Of a stretch of 64,000 bases of DNA, positions 46,444-58,570 are shown piece after piece. The position numbers and the translations under genes are program-made. Under the pieces are notes generated by a model. It ran no database searches and was not told the origin of the DNA. It saw only the letters and a program-made list of their open reading frames with translations. Source of the DNA: Turnera subulata (taxonomy: Eukaryota; Streptophyta; Magnoliopsida; Malpighiales; Passifloraceae); assembly GCA_028386065.3 (NCBI GenBank), contig JAKUCV010003526.1, positions 181,183 through 245,182 of the forward strand, given 5' to 3'. Each line of letters starts with the position of its first letter. Position 1 is the stretch's first letter.

Positions 46444-47940
46444 TTGCCTCTGTGGTTCGAGAGTCAGTTTCTTATACTTTATCTTCCTTGGTAGAGTTGG
46501 TTGGATGCACAGTTGGAGGTGGATGATGCGTTGTGAGACAGTTCTAGCATCCAACTGACCTTGCGGGACAAAATCATCGAGTTGTTTCTTTTAGTAATCC
46601 TCATCTAGCTGAGTTGCGGAACTAGGCTCTCGGTGGAGAGAGTTCCAGTTTCTATATTCGAAAGGATAGTGCTTCGATGACCGGTGATCGGTTGCGCTTT
46701 CCGGATGTCGATGATTTGAGGAGATGGATCTTGGATGAAGCGCATGACACGCCATATGCTATGCATCCGGGTAACACTAAAATGTATCAAAACTTGAGGA
46801 GTCATTATTGGTGGCCCAGGATGAAGAAGGATGTTACGGAATTTGTGGCTCGTTATATGACTTGCCAGCAGGTGAAAGTCGAGCATCAGATTCATGCGGG
46901 CAAGTTGAGATCTTTGACTATTCCACAGTGGATGTGGAAAAATATCATTATGGACTTTGTCATTGGGTTAGTGCAGACCTGAGGTCAGCATGATGCCAGA
47001 TGGGTCGCTATCGAGAGGCTGACCAAGTCAGGTCATTTCCTTTTTGTATACGAGACAGATATGATGGATAAGCTAGTGTAGTTGTATGTTTTGGTACTGT
47101 GAGACTACAAGGAGTTCCACTATTCATGGTTTCGGATATAGATCCGAGGTTTACTTCCACCTCTGGAAGAGTTACAATCAGCTTTGAGTGCTAAGCTGAG
47201 TCTTAGTATTGCTTTTATCTGTAGATCGATGGACGGTTGGAGTGCTCTCTTCAGACACCAGAGGGTATGCTTTGAGTTGATGTGCTTAACATCATTGCCA
47301 TTCTAGTTTTGATGCCTTACAAGGCTTTATACGGGCAGAAATGACGTAGTTCGGTCTATCGGGATGATGCAGGCCTAAGACAGGTGATTGGTCCGGACCT
47401 AGTCCAGGGAACGGTAGATCAGATCGGGGTGGTCGAGTAGTGCTTGATAGTTGCTTAAGATCGACAACAAGGGTTTGCTTATATACATCATCGTGAGGTG
47501 GAGTACAGTGTAGGTGACAGGACATCCCTCCATGTTGCTCTTTGGATAGGTGTTATCCGGTTTGGGAGGTAGGGCAGGTTGAGCCCTTGTTTATATCGAT
47601 CTATATGAGATCAGTGAGTGGGTTGATCCGCTTCTATATCGTTGACGTTTCGTAGGGTCGGTCTCGCGTACACGATGTATTCCATGCCTCGATGGTGTGT
47701 TGTTATCGATCTGATCTATGTCATGTAGTATTACTGACATAAGAGGAAGAGGTCTGATGAATTGATCTATGTTGGGAAGCTGGTGGAGATTCTGGCTCTG
47801 GGAGTACGACAGTTAACGGGACGTACCGTTCTTATGGTTTGGGTTCGATGGAGCCGCTATACCCTGAATGATGCTTCTTGGGAGGTTGAGTCCCATGTGG
47901 AGAGCAGTGTTCACATCTGCTCTGTCCCTCCTCTCGAAAT
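46444..47940 (+). pseudogene. gypsy integrase and chromodomain-like C-terminus (decayed)
   Basis: The integrase zinc finger is intact: 'LDEAHDTPYAMHPGNTKMYQ' to 'VARYMTCQQVK' (H-H-C-C, 46730-46875). The core starts at 'MWKNIIMDFVIGL' and then breaks down into stops. Near 47757-47900 the frame 'ELIYVGKLVEIL' to 'VRWSRYTLNDASWEVE' matches the end of Tekay-type chromodomain polyproteins. There are many stops, so there is no functional product. A stretch between RNase H and integrase appears to have been lost. Confidence 0.85.
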
Positions 47941-47975
47941 TTCGAGGATGAAATTTTTTATAAGTGGGGTAGAAT
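47941..47975 (+). promoter_or_regulatory. pol end and polypurine tract before the 3' LTR
   Basis: 'tttcgaggatgaaattt' then 'ataagtggggtagaat' directly precedes TGTAACGCC. The position and sequence are equivalent to those at 26560-26592. Confidence 0.85.
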
Positions 47976-50900
47976 TGTAACGCCCCGAATTTTTCAAAAT
48001 TGAATTTATAAAATTTTTGAAATTTTTATTCCAATTTTCACCCTCCTGATATTTCCGGGTTTTTGGTCGAGGGGTTGTTTCTTTTCCGCGGAAGTTATCT
48101 CTTCTAAGTTGGTATATACCTTTAATTAGTTTTCTTTGGAGTTAATTTATGTTTGGAGGTGAAACACATGTTTTAATATAGTTTCGGGTTAAACTACGTC
48201 GTTTTGGTGGAGCGAGTACATTAAACACATATCCTAGTCGCGTTTTGACCGAGGGGGTAAGTCTGCTTTGACTTGAGGAGACAGAGGTACCAAACGGCGT
48301 CTTTGCTAAGCAAAGTGACGTCGTTTTGGATGCAACGGAACCCTAGTGTTAACCTAGGTATATAAACTTCTTCTTCTTCTCTCTCTCTTCATTTTCTTAT
48401 TTCTCTTCTCTCTCACTGGGCTGCTGCCGATTACCCTATCTCTCTCTTTTCCCTACCCTTTCTCCTTTCCCTCTTTCTTCTCCTTGGTGGTCGGCACGCC
48501 GCCGCGCCGCTGCTGTGGACAAGTGCACGCCTTGCCGTCGCTAGTCAGTGGAGAGAGGTGTGAGGAGGTGGGACTCGGATTGAGCTCTGTGCCCGGAAGA
48601 CCCGAGGTTCACCTCGGTTCTTGTACGCGTGATGGGAGTCGGTGGTGGAATCGAGCTGTCGCGCCGCCATCTAGTCCGGTAAGCTTCCGAGTCGACTCCT
48701 TTCCCTCTTCCATCTTCTTTTCTCATCGTACCGATTTTGATTGGTGGTTGTGTGTGTGTCGGTGGCTGGATCGGGTGGTTGTTGCTGGTGATGACGGGTG
48801 TATGGTGGTTGTGGTGGCAGCGCTGATGGTTTGTGGACGGTGACGGTTTCGTGGGGGGTTTGTGTGGTGGTTGCAGCAGGTGAGTTGGTGTTCGCCGGTG
48901 AGGTTTCACTGCTAGTGGAGGTTCTCAGGTGTTGTTCCTCCGGGCAGAACTCAAAGCGGATCGGCTCAGGTTCGTGGTTTTTAGAGCGGATCCGAGGCCT
49001 TGGTGCAAGGATCTGTTCCTATCGTGCACTAGGGAGTATTCCGGCAAGGATCCAATGCCTCTGTCCTTTCATAAATTCGTTTTGATACTTTGATTTTGTT
49101 GTTTGGGTGATTTTTCGGTGTTCTGTGTGTTGGGATTGATTATTGTTGATTTTTGGTTGATGGTTTGAGACCGACAGCTTGATTGGAGTCTGTCCCTTTG
49201 TTGCTGTGAATTTTTTCGGCTAGCGTTGGTCGGAATCCAACGGTCAGTTTCCTGTTCCGACGAGTTGGCACGGGTTCGACGAAACAATTTTTTTTTCCGG
49301 CGCATCACGGTACTCCCGATGAAGTCATGCATTTGTATTTTGAGTATATGGCATGTATTAAGTTAAACGTCTATGAACGTGTGTATCGATGTGTCGGGAT
49401 TAGTGGAAAGCCGTATGGAGGAATGAGAGGCGTGGCCGGTTTGTCCGACGCAGGTAGCACCTCTAGGACGGATAACTCGGGCTCGGGTAAAACTTTTAAA
49501 CGAGAGTTAGACAAATCGGGCCGGGCCCAATAATAATAGTTTGTGACCCAACATAATAATTGGACTTATTATAAGTGGACTTAGAGCCAAAGGACATGTG
49601 TGGGTTTTATAGTGGGTTTGGTGGTTTGGGCTTTAAGCCCAAAGAGGATGTGGGCTTTGGCCCAAGTGATATTTGGACTTAGTTGGGCTTTAAGCCTATG
49701 ATTTTTAGGCCCGTGACATGATGGAGATGTGGATCATAAGTGGGATTGGATCTTTGGGCTTAGACTCTAACCTTGGTAGTAAGCAGGCCAAGACTCACGT
49801 TTTATTAACATAATCGGGCTTAGAGGCTTAAGTCAATATAGTGATATGATCACATAACTAGTTTATATCTGTGATGACCTATGTTTGTCATATAAGTGAC
49901 TCTGTTATGTAATAATATAGGATATGTCGAGGCAGGGTAGTGTACCGAATTTTCCAAGGCAATCTCTGCAGTCCAAGTGAGGACATATAAACCTTTATAT
50001 GCTTTACTACCTGCGGTACTCAGGTTGATAGGCTTGGTACATAATTTGGTAAATGATTTTATGCTGCAAATACTTTATGCCTGGTCTGGCTTGTTGTGAT
50101 ACATGCTTTGGCTGTGATATGTGCCTGACTGTGTATGTTCTTCGATGCCATGTTAATTGCGATGAGCTGAAAATGTCATGCTAATTATTATGAGCTGAGA
50201 ATGCCATGTTGATTATTTATGGGTTGGTATTGCCTTGTTTTATGACATGTGCTATTAGGCTAATATCATGTGTTCCTATGAGCCATAGGCTCGGTTTAGA
50301 GACTCTCTCTGGTGGCACATCACCTGAAAACACAATATTAGTGAGAGTACCCCTCACAGAGCTGGCGCCTTGGGGATTTGTCGGGTGTACCCCTTGGTTA
50401 TTTGTTATTATATATTTCCTTTGGTGAGAGCACCCCTCACAGAGCCGGCGACTTGGGGACTGTCAGGTGTGCCCTAAAATTTTGGATTGTATATTCCTTT
50501 GAGGAGATTACCCCTCCTAGAGCTGTCGACCACTTGTTTTGTTGGTGGTTTTCTTTATTGGAACCTACCCATTCCGGTGTGTTGATATATGTATGTATGT
50601 ATATATATATGTTTATATTTGGGCTTATGCCCTGAGGAGCTGGCCAGTCCCTACCGCGCCTGACGCACACAGTAGAGGGGCCTAATAAAATATTCAAAGT
50701 TAATAAATGATGAACTATCACTCAATAAGATGATTTGACTTAAGTGCGGGATTAAAGTCTGATGCTGACTTTGTTGGTGCACTGTGACCTGATATGTGCA
50801 CTGTGACTTGATATGTGCACTGTGGCTGTTATTGCCAGGTTCTGATGTATTCACGGTTGATTTGTATATGTATATTCTGGTTTATTTGTTTGTGGTGAGA

Positions 50901-51281
50901 CAGTAGTTGGTCTCACCCCCTTACAGTTTTTACACAGGTTAACTGATCGTGGATCAGGGACGCATTCAGGTAGCTGTGCCTACTTTCCTTTGGGGACGGA
51001 TCCATAGATTGACACTTCATATGTCTGTATTTGTCACTGAACTAGAAATTGATTTTCCGCTGCATAACACTTGATTTTCCGGTTGGTTTGTCGGTGTTTA
51101 CATGGCTTGATAAGCCCGATTTATTTTTGAGTCTTTAAGCATCCCGAGGTTTAATTTGTTACTTTGAGTTCTTGATGAGATGTTTTATATAGTGTTTGGC
51201 ATCCCTGGATTCAAGGACATTTTTGTCTCTTTATTGTTATTTATGTTTTTGTATATTTGGTTTTGGGATGCGGTCATTTCA
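47976..51281 (+). repeat. 3' LTR, 3306 bp
   Basis: It is homologous to 37635-41165 over its length. It has a deletion of about 190 bp near 50336, where 'cctgaaaacacaatatta' joins directly, and a second small deletion near 51063. The TATA box is at 48359-48366. It ends GGTCATTTCA followed by TAAGG. Confidence 0.92.
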
Positions 51282-51434
51282 TAAGGTTTGTAAGCTTACA
51301 CCCAAAATATAGGATTGTACAGAAGTAATCACCATTATGTAATTGGATTTTAAGAATCAAATCCATTTAAATTTAGGGATTATGTTTTGTCTGTTAACTA
51401 AGAATCTCTATAAAAAAGTGTGTTAAGATTTTAG

Positions 51435-53475
51435 GCCAAATTACCCTTATGCCTCCTATCACAAAATATGTTAGTGGGGTATCAAATGTTCAATTTTCCA
51501 TCATATTTATCCGATTTGGAATTCTATTGACTCTCTTAGTTATCCAATTTTGTTCAATTTGCTCAAAGTGAAAATTGAAGCACTCTTACGCCCAATCCTG
51601 TTGCTGATGTGTATGCCAAGTGTCCAGTATGGATGGTCCACGCCTTTCTGGGCCAATAAAGGTGTCGACGTGGATATTTTTTAATAACAAAAATCTGTGA
51701 AAAAAATATTTTAATAATTTATTATACCCTAGCTAATGGATTTGATTTCTGTCTAATGCAATCCGTTTGGATATGAAATTGATATGTTAAACAAATTCAT
51801 TAGTAACTTATAATTTGAATCGATTATGAAATTGTCTCATATTAATTTGGGCAGGCTTTAAAAAAAATTAAATTCTTTTTTAGTATTTTTTTGTTATAAA
51901 TTAAGTCTGAATTGGATTATTAAAATTGATTAATTTATCCTTCTTATCATAAATTAATTATTGATGAAAAAAATTAAATTCCATTTATATGGGTTTTGAT
52001 GAAAATATTTATATTGTCATCAATTTTAGCACTTATTTATAAAAGAAATTGTAAATTTCTTCTATTTCATTAGGATTTTAAATTTTGACCAAATATTATT
52101 ATAGCAAAAAAATAAATTTAGTTATGAATTAAGCTAAATTGATAATAAACAACTGTGTTGGATTTACTTATTAATAAAATTTAAATCAGCACTTGTGTAA
52201 AAAAAATAAAATTAAATCAACACATTCTTCCTCGTCCATCAAACCCAGAAAATCCAGGTGGCATCTTCCATCAAACCTAGGAAACCATCGTTCCTCCTCG
52301 CCGTCTCTACCACCTCTTAGCGTCACTGCCGCTAGAGAACAACCACCTCGAGAGAGAGGCGTAGTCGCATATCGCCGTCGCCCTTTTCCTCAATGCTCGC
52401 TAAAAGATCTCCTCCAACATCTCTTTCCTTCTTCGCCCGCTTCGAGAACTCGCCCTTCGCTGCGACTGGCGGAAGGTCAGCCTCAACGACAACGCCGTGG
52501 TCGTGACCTCGACCACGCCCACCAGACACTGAACGAACTGAAACATTTTTTCCCTCGCGATTAATTAAGTTGAACGAACCTAATGCCCTATCTATCCGCC
52601 TAACTACACTACATTAATCTCCCAAGTTTTGCTCGTCGTCTACTTTTGCAATGGTGAAGATTTAAAGCAGAAACAGCTCGAATTGAAAATTGAATGCCAA
52701 TGGAGAAGAAGGTTTGTTGTTTTTGGTTTAAAGAGAATGGGGTTTGTTTTAAGGATTCCTTTGAAAATTTATATTGATTTTAGGGTCGGGGGCGGTAGCT
52801 GCAAATCCAAGCAGCGGCGGCGGTTGCAGATCCGAGTAGGGACAGCGTCCCTCCAGCGACCTCTCTCTCTTCTTCGCACGGCGGTGGTTCACTAAGAGGG
52901 ATAATGCGGCGACGCGAACGGGAGAAAGGAGATTTTTTTTTTCCATTATTAATACTTTGATATAATTAGATTACTGCAATTACTAAAAATGAATTCAATT
53001 TTTTTTTAAACCATGCCCAAATAATTGTGAGAATCAAGTTCATAATTGATTCAAATTATAAGTTACTAATGAATTTATTTTACATATCAATTTGATATCC
53101 AAACGGACTGTATAAGAACAGAAATCAAATCTATTAGCTTAGGGTACAATAAATTATTAAAATATTTTTTTCACAAATTTTTGTTATTATTAAAAATTTT
53201 TTATTAAAAGTTATCCATGTGGACACCTTTGTCATGTGGACCATCCATACTGGCTACTTGGCAGACATAGCAGCGGCGAGCACATGCCAATTGGACTAAA
53301 TGGTGCTTCAATTTTGACTTTGGGTAAATTGAATAAAATTGGATAACTTAAGGAGCCATTTGAACCAAATGGAATAAATGGAATGAGAAATTCAATATTT
53401 TATAATTTGATACCCAATTTGAATATTTTGGGATAACAGAAATCATAAGAATAGTTTGACCAAGATTTTATTTAC
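51435..53475. mobile_element. long-TIR element with captured-looking GC-rich DNA (Pack-type)
   Basis: The left arm (about 51435-51870) and right arm (about 53000-53475) are inverted copies of roughly 400 bp. 'ggggtatcaaatgttcaat', 'agttatccaattttgttc', 'agtgaaaattgaagca' and 'atggtccac' each recur in reverse complement on the right. The exact ends and target duplication are unresolved. The interior holds GC-rich, exon-like DNA (52230-52560 and 52790-52910) with overlapping frames of 65-123 codons but no domain I recognise. No transposase is present. Confidence 0.68.
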
Positions 53476-54040
53476 AGTGTAGCAAGATATCCCCTGTAAG
53501 GAAGAAAACACGGATAGGGTGTGGCTAACATGCCGCCTAGTTTATTTGTGTGATAGGATTTCAAATCAAATAAAAGTTTTGTGTGTTTGAGTGAATTTTC
53601 CATAGTCTACAATTTTCTTTCGCTCCTATGCTTCAAGGATCTCAAATTTTTAAAACTTCTTGACGAATCGAAATAGAAATTGTAATCCGAGACTTTTTAC
53701 ACGTTAACATTTGACTTATCGAGGCCAGTCATAATATAATGGCCAGTCCAACAAAATTGGGTGGAAATCGTAAATATGTCTTCCTTGATAGAATGATAAA
53801 GGGTTTAAACTAATTAAAAGGATTAATTTGATTAATAAAATAAATTTTTTTTATAAGATTGTTCGACGAGCTAATTTACCCTTTATGTTGATTTATCGTA
53901 ATGAGAAACGGTTATATATTTGTTTCGTCCCTGTATTATATTGAATTGCTACCAACAGTCCCTCTATGCTAATTATGCTTTATGTAGTCCCCATATTATT
54001 CGAAAATGCTAAACTTAGTCCCCAGGGCCGATTTAATCAG
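53476..54040. other. AT-rich spacer with a 'tagtccc' repeat motif
   Basis: No gene is seen. Around 53930-54025 the phrases 'cagtccctctatg', 'tagtccccatatt' and 'ttagtcccc' recur, a pattern seen at termini of some plant DNA transposons. No matching inverted end is found nearby. Confidence 0.4.
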
Positions 54041-54495
54041 TAATTGGCTAACGTAGGAGTAGGACACATTAATCATTTATTTGGGTTCATATGTCAGAAA
54101 AATATAACTTTATATTATTTTTGGAAACCCGGATCCCGTACCCGGATTTGGGACCCGGGTAAGGAATCCGGATCGTGGCCACCTATCCGGATTTTGGGAA
54201 AAAAAAAAGTCTCTAATTATTTAACCCCTTGTCCCCGAATTTTCTTCATTCCCCGCCCCCAATTTCTCCCCCACTTTTCACCCAATTGCATAAACCCTAG
54301 AAGCTCATCCTCTCCTTTGTCCTTCGTCCTCTCCTTTCTCCTTCGTCCTTTCCTTTACTTTATTTTTGTCATTGTATTATTATTCTTCTTCCTCATTCCG
54401 CCTATTTTTCTTATTCTTTGCAAGCGAAGAGCTTTGTCGGCAGCTGCAAGAGTGGGTTCACAGAGGGTGGCTCTGTTGTTGAAGAAGAAGCAGCG

Positions 54496-55052
54496 ATGTC
54501 CTCTCCATATCCTGCTCGTACTCTGGTTCAAGTAACAGGGAGCGAATTACTTCCTGTGGGCGACATAAACCTGACTTCAATTATGAAGGGCCAAGGGTGT
54601 TGTGTAACTGTGGTCGAGTAATTGCGTGATGGACCTCAAGGACTGATCACCACCCAGGTATACGGTTTCACAGGTGCATTAGATGTGTATTTTTTCTGTG
54701 GGTAAAAGAGCAAATTATAGGTCGGGCTCGGGATGTGATTGTCGCGCCAAGGGGTAACGAGAGGATGTTGTTTAAGGAGAATAAAAAGCTAAATGGAGAA
54801 AATTCTCGGTTGGCCTTTGAAGTTGATGAATTGGTGTTTGAAAAAATGCAACTCCTGTCTGAAAAGGAGGAGTTGATGTTTGAAAATAAGGAGCTTCGAG
54901 AGAAGTTGGAAGCAATCACTACTCAGGTGCAAGCAAAAGGAATTAGGAAAAAGGAAAACATGGGACATGGAAGCAGAATTTGTGGTTGTTTATCAATTTT
55001 TGTATGCGTTATTGTTGCATGGACAATGATGTTGTCATGTAAGGGAAATTAG
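54496..55052 (+). pseudogene. GRF-type zinc-finger/coiled-coil/membrane-tail protein, broken
   Basis: An ATG at 54496 starts 'MSSPYPARTLVQ'. After a frameshift the GRF zinc finger reads 'VLCNCGRVIA', a TGA stop at 54628, then 'TSRTDHHPG' and 'RFHRCIRCVFFLWVKE', with the conserved Cys/His spacing. It is followed by a charged coiled coil (54735-54960: 'LFKENKKLNGENSRL', 'LSEKEELMFENKELREKLE') and a hydrophobic C-terminal segment 'CGCLSIFVCVIVAWTMMLSC'. This GRF plus coiled coil plus tail-anchor layout is common in plant genomes, often near transposons. The stop in the finger and the frame change mark this copy as a pseudogene. The leader at 54290-54420 is CT-rich. Confidence 0.7.
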
Positions 55053-55705
55053 GCTGCATTCGGCTGCATTCTCATGTAGTTGATGGCAAATGCCTTTTTC
55101 ATGTGTCAAGACTTGTAGCAAGATGCTTGTGAACCTACCAAATGACATTCGGTTATGTTAAGTAAGTTAAGTTTGTGAAGGTAATGGAAAAAGAAATTTT
55201 GAACTGAATATCCTTGATCAAATTGGTTGGGTTGGAGTATGAAACTATGTGATTAGTTTGGTTTGGTTTCACTATAATAGGCACCTAGGCAGAAAGTCCA
55301 TTTTATTCATGCAGAATTTGGAATGGCAAAACTATGGAACTAATGCAACTCATTGAAGGCAAACAAAAATATCATAAATATCATAACTGGGACAACTTCA
55401 TACCAATAAAAGGAATTGCCTAAATCCATGAAAACTTCAGTTGCTAGCTTATACAAATCTTTCAGTTTGCTTGCTTATACAAATCCTTCAAATCCATGAC
55501 AAGCCAAAAAAACAAAAACGGTTGCCTGGCACAAAAACATCCAATGCCAACATCATGGTACTATGGCAACAACAGTTAAAACAAATACAAGTGTCGCTAG
55601 TGAATCTAAAGTCTCCAAGGCGTTTTTGACTTCTTCTTTGGTTCTTCCACACCACATGTAGATGCTCGAGCCAATAGTTGTCTAATTCTCTTAGTAGGAA
55701 GTGAT
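55053..55705. other. spacer between the GRF pseudogene and the hAT element
   Basis: Mostly AT-rich 3' flank of the GRF pseudogene. On the minus strand at about 55605-55700 a short frame ('LLARASTCGVEEPKKK') could be the end of an old transposase-like gene that continues in 56310-56530 ('RGRGRGRAHPRKC'-like minus-strand residues). This is too little to assign. Confidence 0.35.
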
Positions 55706-55713
55706 GAGGTAAC

Positions 55714-56301
55714 TAGACGTGGCAAAACGGGTAGTGACACGACAACCCGACACGAACCCGACACGAAATTAGCAGGTATAGGTCAGAGATTTTCAACCCG
55801 TTTAGTTAAATGGGTCGACCCGACATGACACGAAAATTAGCAGGTCAGGTCGCGGGTTGACCCGCCAACCCGATAGGTACCTGTTTGTGACCCGATTATA
55901 TTTAGGATACTAATATTTTACTGATTTAATATAAGACTTATTCAATATTTAAGGCTAAAGTTACTAAAATTATCCAAAAATATTTTTATAAATGCTTTAA
56001 AATATTATTATATTATGATTCTACAATTTATAATTTTCTTTAATATATGAGAAAATCTAATTATATACCTATTTGCTCAAAAAATACGCTAAATAAAAAA
56101 ATTTCAAACTAATTTTTAGGCTTGTTAGACTTAATAGGTAACCCGCGGGTCAACCCGAACCCGACACGATAATAAACGGGTTGGACACGACACGATTATT
56201 AAATGGGTCGGGCCGGGTTGAAGATTTGGAACCCGATTACCTGTTCAACCCGACACGAACCCGACACGAACCCGACACGACAACACGAATTGCCAGGTCT
56301 A
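55714..56301. mobile_element. non-autonomous hAT element, 588 bp
   Basis: The termini TAGACGTGGCAA and TTGCCAGGTCTA are near-perfect inverted repeats. The 8-bp target duplication GAGGTAAC is perfect (55706-55713 and 56302-56309). Sub-terminal regions are filled with 'cgacacgaacc'-type motifs on both sides. An 8-bp duplication with TAG-starting TIRs is diagnostic for hAT. No transposase. Confidence 0.92.
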
Positions 56302-57710
56302 GAGGTAACCCCAAAGATATCCTAGCCTGTATAATACAAAGGACATGGTCAGTGAGCAAGGATATTTAGTTGAAAAACAACCAACTGCAGGGTCATTAAC
56401 CAAAGATCAAATTGGCAAATTATTTTAACCTGCATTATTTGCACCAACTGCAGGGTCACTGACCAAACATTTTCGAGGGTGTGCTCTTCCTCTCCCTCTT
56501 CCTCTAGGCAGGAATGAACTGAGATGCCTTGTTATAAAATAAGTATGTATTGGTGAATGTGACGTGGATAAAAACCCACCTGCCAAGATATTTCTTTGTG
56601 TATATATATATCTATACTATCATCAACAGATGTGAATAATTCAGTTCTCTCCTCCCCTTCTGCTAGTTCTCTTCTTCCTTACTGCCTGCCCCTTTTTCTT
56701 CATATTTCCTGTTTCTTCCTTTTTTCACACAGATTAACATAATTATTACTTCTTATTTACAACACGTTATCAGCACGATAGCATCTACCCAGTGTATGTT
56801 TCAAGCAGAAAAAGTACCCAAGCAAGAAAACAAAAAAACCCAGAAGAAGGCGCCTCTGTTACTGTTCACCCATAAGGGTTCCTGGCCGCCTCCCGTCTCA
56901 CCACCACCACCGTCGGAATCCTTACCCCGTCGCCAACTTGATGACACCGCCCCCGTCTACTGCCGCTGCCGGACGCGCCGCCGTGGGAGGAAGACCCGAC
57001 GGCCAAGCCCGACCCGACGGCCACCTCCACTGCTCGCGACGACGCCAGCAACCACCAGCGAACGCGGCGCGCCTCCTGTTGTTTTCCCCAGCGACGCCTG
57101 AGGTCGCTTGACGTCTCCCTACCATGCAACTGTCGTCCAGACGGTGCAAGCCGCACTGCCACCGCGACGCCGAGACCACTAGGACGCGCTGCCGCACCGC
57201 CGCGCTCGTCTCCTCCTCGCGCTCCTGCCGTCACAGCCGCGCCGCCCATGTCGTCGCCGCCTGTAACACGGGTTGAAGATGACCCGTTTAACGGGCGGGT
57301 CGACCCGGATGCAGTGGGTTGGCCCGGTTTCTCATGGGTTTTGGTCAGATGGGCTTAAGGCTTGGGTTTAGGGCTGGTCACCTGGGCCCGTCGCATGGGC
57401 TGGTGCTTGGGTTCCTGTTTGGGGCCTAGGCTGGGTCTAAGTGATGGGTCTTGGCTGCACTATTTTGGCCCATTCCCGAAATTAATAAAAAATAATAATA
57501 AATATATTCTGAGAAAAATATATATATAATTCTAAAAAAAATATTTTTTTGAGAAAATAATTATTATCATGAAAATAATGAAAACAAAATCATCAAAATA
57601 TATATACCGGAATAGTAACCAGGCACTGGTATGATATATTATATATTATTGCTGAAAGATTTATCAAGTAAGCATACCCTCTATTACTATGCTTTACTTT
57701 GTATTCAATA

Positions 57711-57789
57711 TTGGCCGGCTAAGCCGCCTTATCTCTTTGTTGGCCGGCAAAGCCGCCTTGTTTCATTTGTTGGCCGGCTAAGCCGCCTT
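57711..57789 (+). repeat. three tandem copies of a ~30-bp 'ttggccggctaagccgcctt' unit
   Basis: Copies start at 57711, 57740 and 57770. Each contains an imperfect hairpin GGCCGGCTAAGCCGCC. They are embedded in otherwise AT-rich sequence. Confidence 0.85.
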
Positions 57790-58210
57790 TTTATCGAGTA
57801 AGCATATTTTATTTTTTTATTACAAATGGGCTCATAAAAGGCCCATTGCCTTTAATTTTTGGTTATTGGGCTATGAAAAGGTCCATTACATTTATTTTCT
57901 TGCTTTAATTTACATTCTGATTGGGCTAGTACAAGACCCATTGCTTTTATTTTTCAGTTATTTAATTTTAACTGGGCTAATTATAAAAGGCCCATATTTA
58001 TTTTTTTAAGTCTTTTATTTATTTCACTTTGGGAATATATTAGAAAAATTGGAGGCCCTTAAACTTTCCGGAAGAAATTTGTCATGGGCATTGAATGCAT
58101 TTAAATGCAAATCGTCTGGAAGACGCATTAAAAGGTGAATATAAAGCAAAGAATGTATGTCTTACTGCCAAAAGATCCCGTAGATCTTTGAGGAAAATTG
58201 ATGAAAGATA

Positions 58211-58305
58211 TGACCACCAGAAGTGGATGTTGTATGACAACCAGAAGGTGGATATTGTATGACAACCAGAAGGTGGATATTGTATGACCATCCAAAGATG
58301 GATAC
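58211..58305 (+). repeat. tandem 27-bp repeat, about 3.5 copies
   Basis: The unit 'tatgacaaccagaaggtgga' plus 'tattg' is repeated with substitutions, directly upstream of the copia-type polypurine tract region. Confidence 0.85.
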
Positions 58306-58570
58306 AGTTATTGTCTTGCTTACCTGAAGGTGCAAGCCAGTATATAATGAATAACTTTTTTTTATGTTTCAGTTTTATTATTATGTGCAATTTTATTTTT
58401 ATTTTATTTACTTTACAGCATTTGATCATCGTTTCTAGAATAATGGCTCAGGTATTTGTCCTGAAGACAAAGACAAGTTGACATCCAAGGGGGAGAATTA
58501 TATGTGCGGATGTCAACTATTTCACATAACATGTTATAGTACAAACTAAAAATGAGAAAAAGGTTAATAC

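Larger units (their letters stand above)
37635..51281 (+). mobile_element. Ty3/gypsy chromovirus (Tekay/Del-like), degenerate but structurally complete
   Basis: The LTRs begin TGTAACGCCCCGAA and end GGATGCGGTC plus GTTTTA or ATTTCA. Target duplications are TAAGG at 37630-37634 and 51282-51286. A primer site, gag start, protease/RT/RNase H/integrase remnants, chromodomain-like C-terminus and polypurine tract follow in the order of plant chromoviruses. Stops and frameshifts throughout pol, most of gag missing and two nested solo LTRs show that it is old and inactive. Confidence 0.92.
36118..51333. mobile_element. Mutator-like foldback element split by a 13.6-kb retrotransposon
   Basis: It is bounded by a perfect 9-bp duplication ATTATGTAA (36109-36117 and 51334-51342). 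The left arm starts GGTGGCTTCT and the right arm ends GTAATCACC. The arms are inverted copies of roughly 700 bp: 'aaccttaggtgacaagacat'-type sequence near 36160 pairs with 'atgtcttgccacctaagg' at 37617, and 'gcgaactgcacaatcgaca' at 36636 pairs with its inverse at about 37140. The spacer is about 36835-36965. Without the LTR element (37635-51281 plus TAAGG) the length is about 1.56 kb. It has no transposase. Superfamily assignment rests on the 9-bp duplication and the very long TIRs. Confidence 0.88.
56536..58560 (+). mobile_element. probable non-autonomous Ty1/copia element (Ale/Retrofit-like ends), borders uncertain
   Basis: 'tacaacacgttatcagcacg' at 56759-56778 is a sequence I associate with the LTR/internal junction of Ale/Retrofit copia elements. 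A polypurine tract 'aagggggaga' at 58487-58496 is followed by a possible 3' LTR start. The roughly 1.7 kb between them has no gag or pol. It holds a GC-rich leader with 'actgttcaccc' (also found in the 18.6-29.5 kb LTRs), GT-rich 'gggctt' stretches and two small tandem arrays. LTR copies could not be aligned convincingly, hence moderate confidence. Confidence 0.42.

Noticed and set aside
53930..54030. Terminus of another DNA transposon ('tagtccc' repeats)
   Set aside because: No matching inverted terminus or target duplication could be found in the flanking few kilobases.
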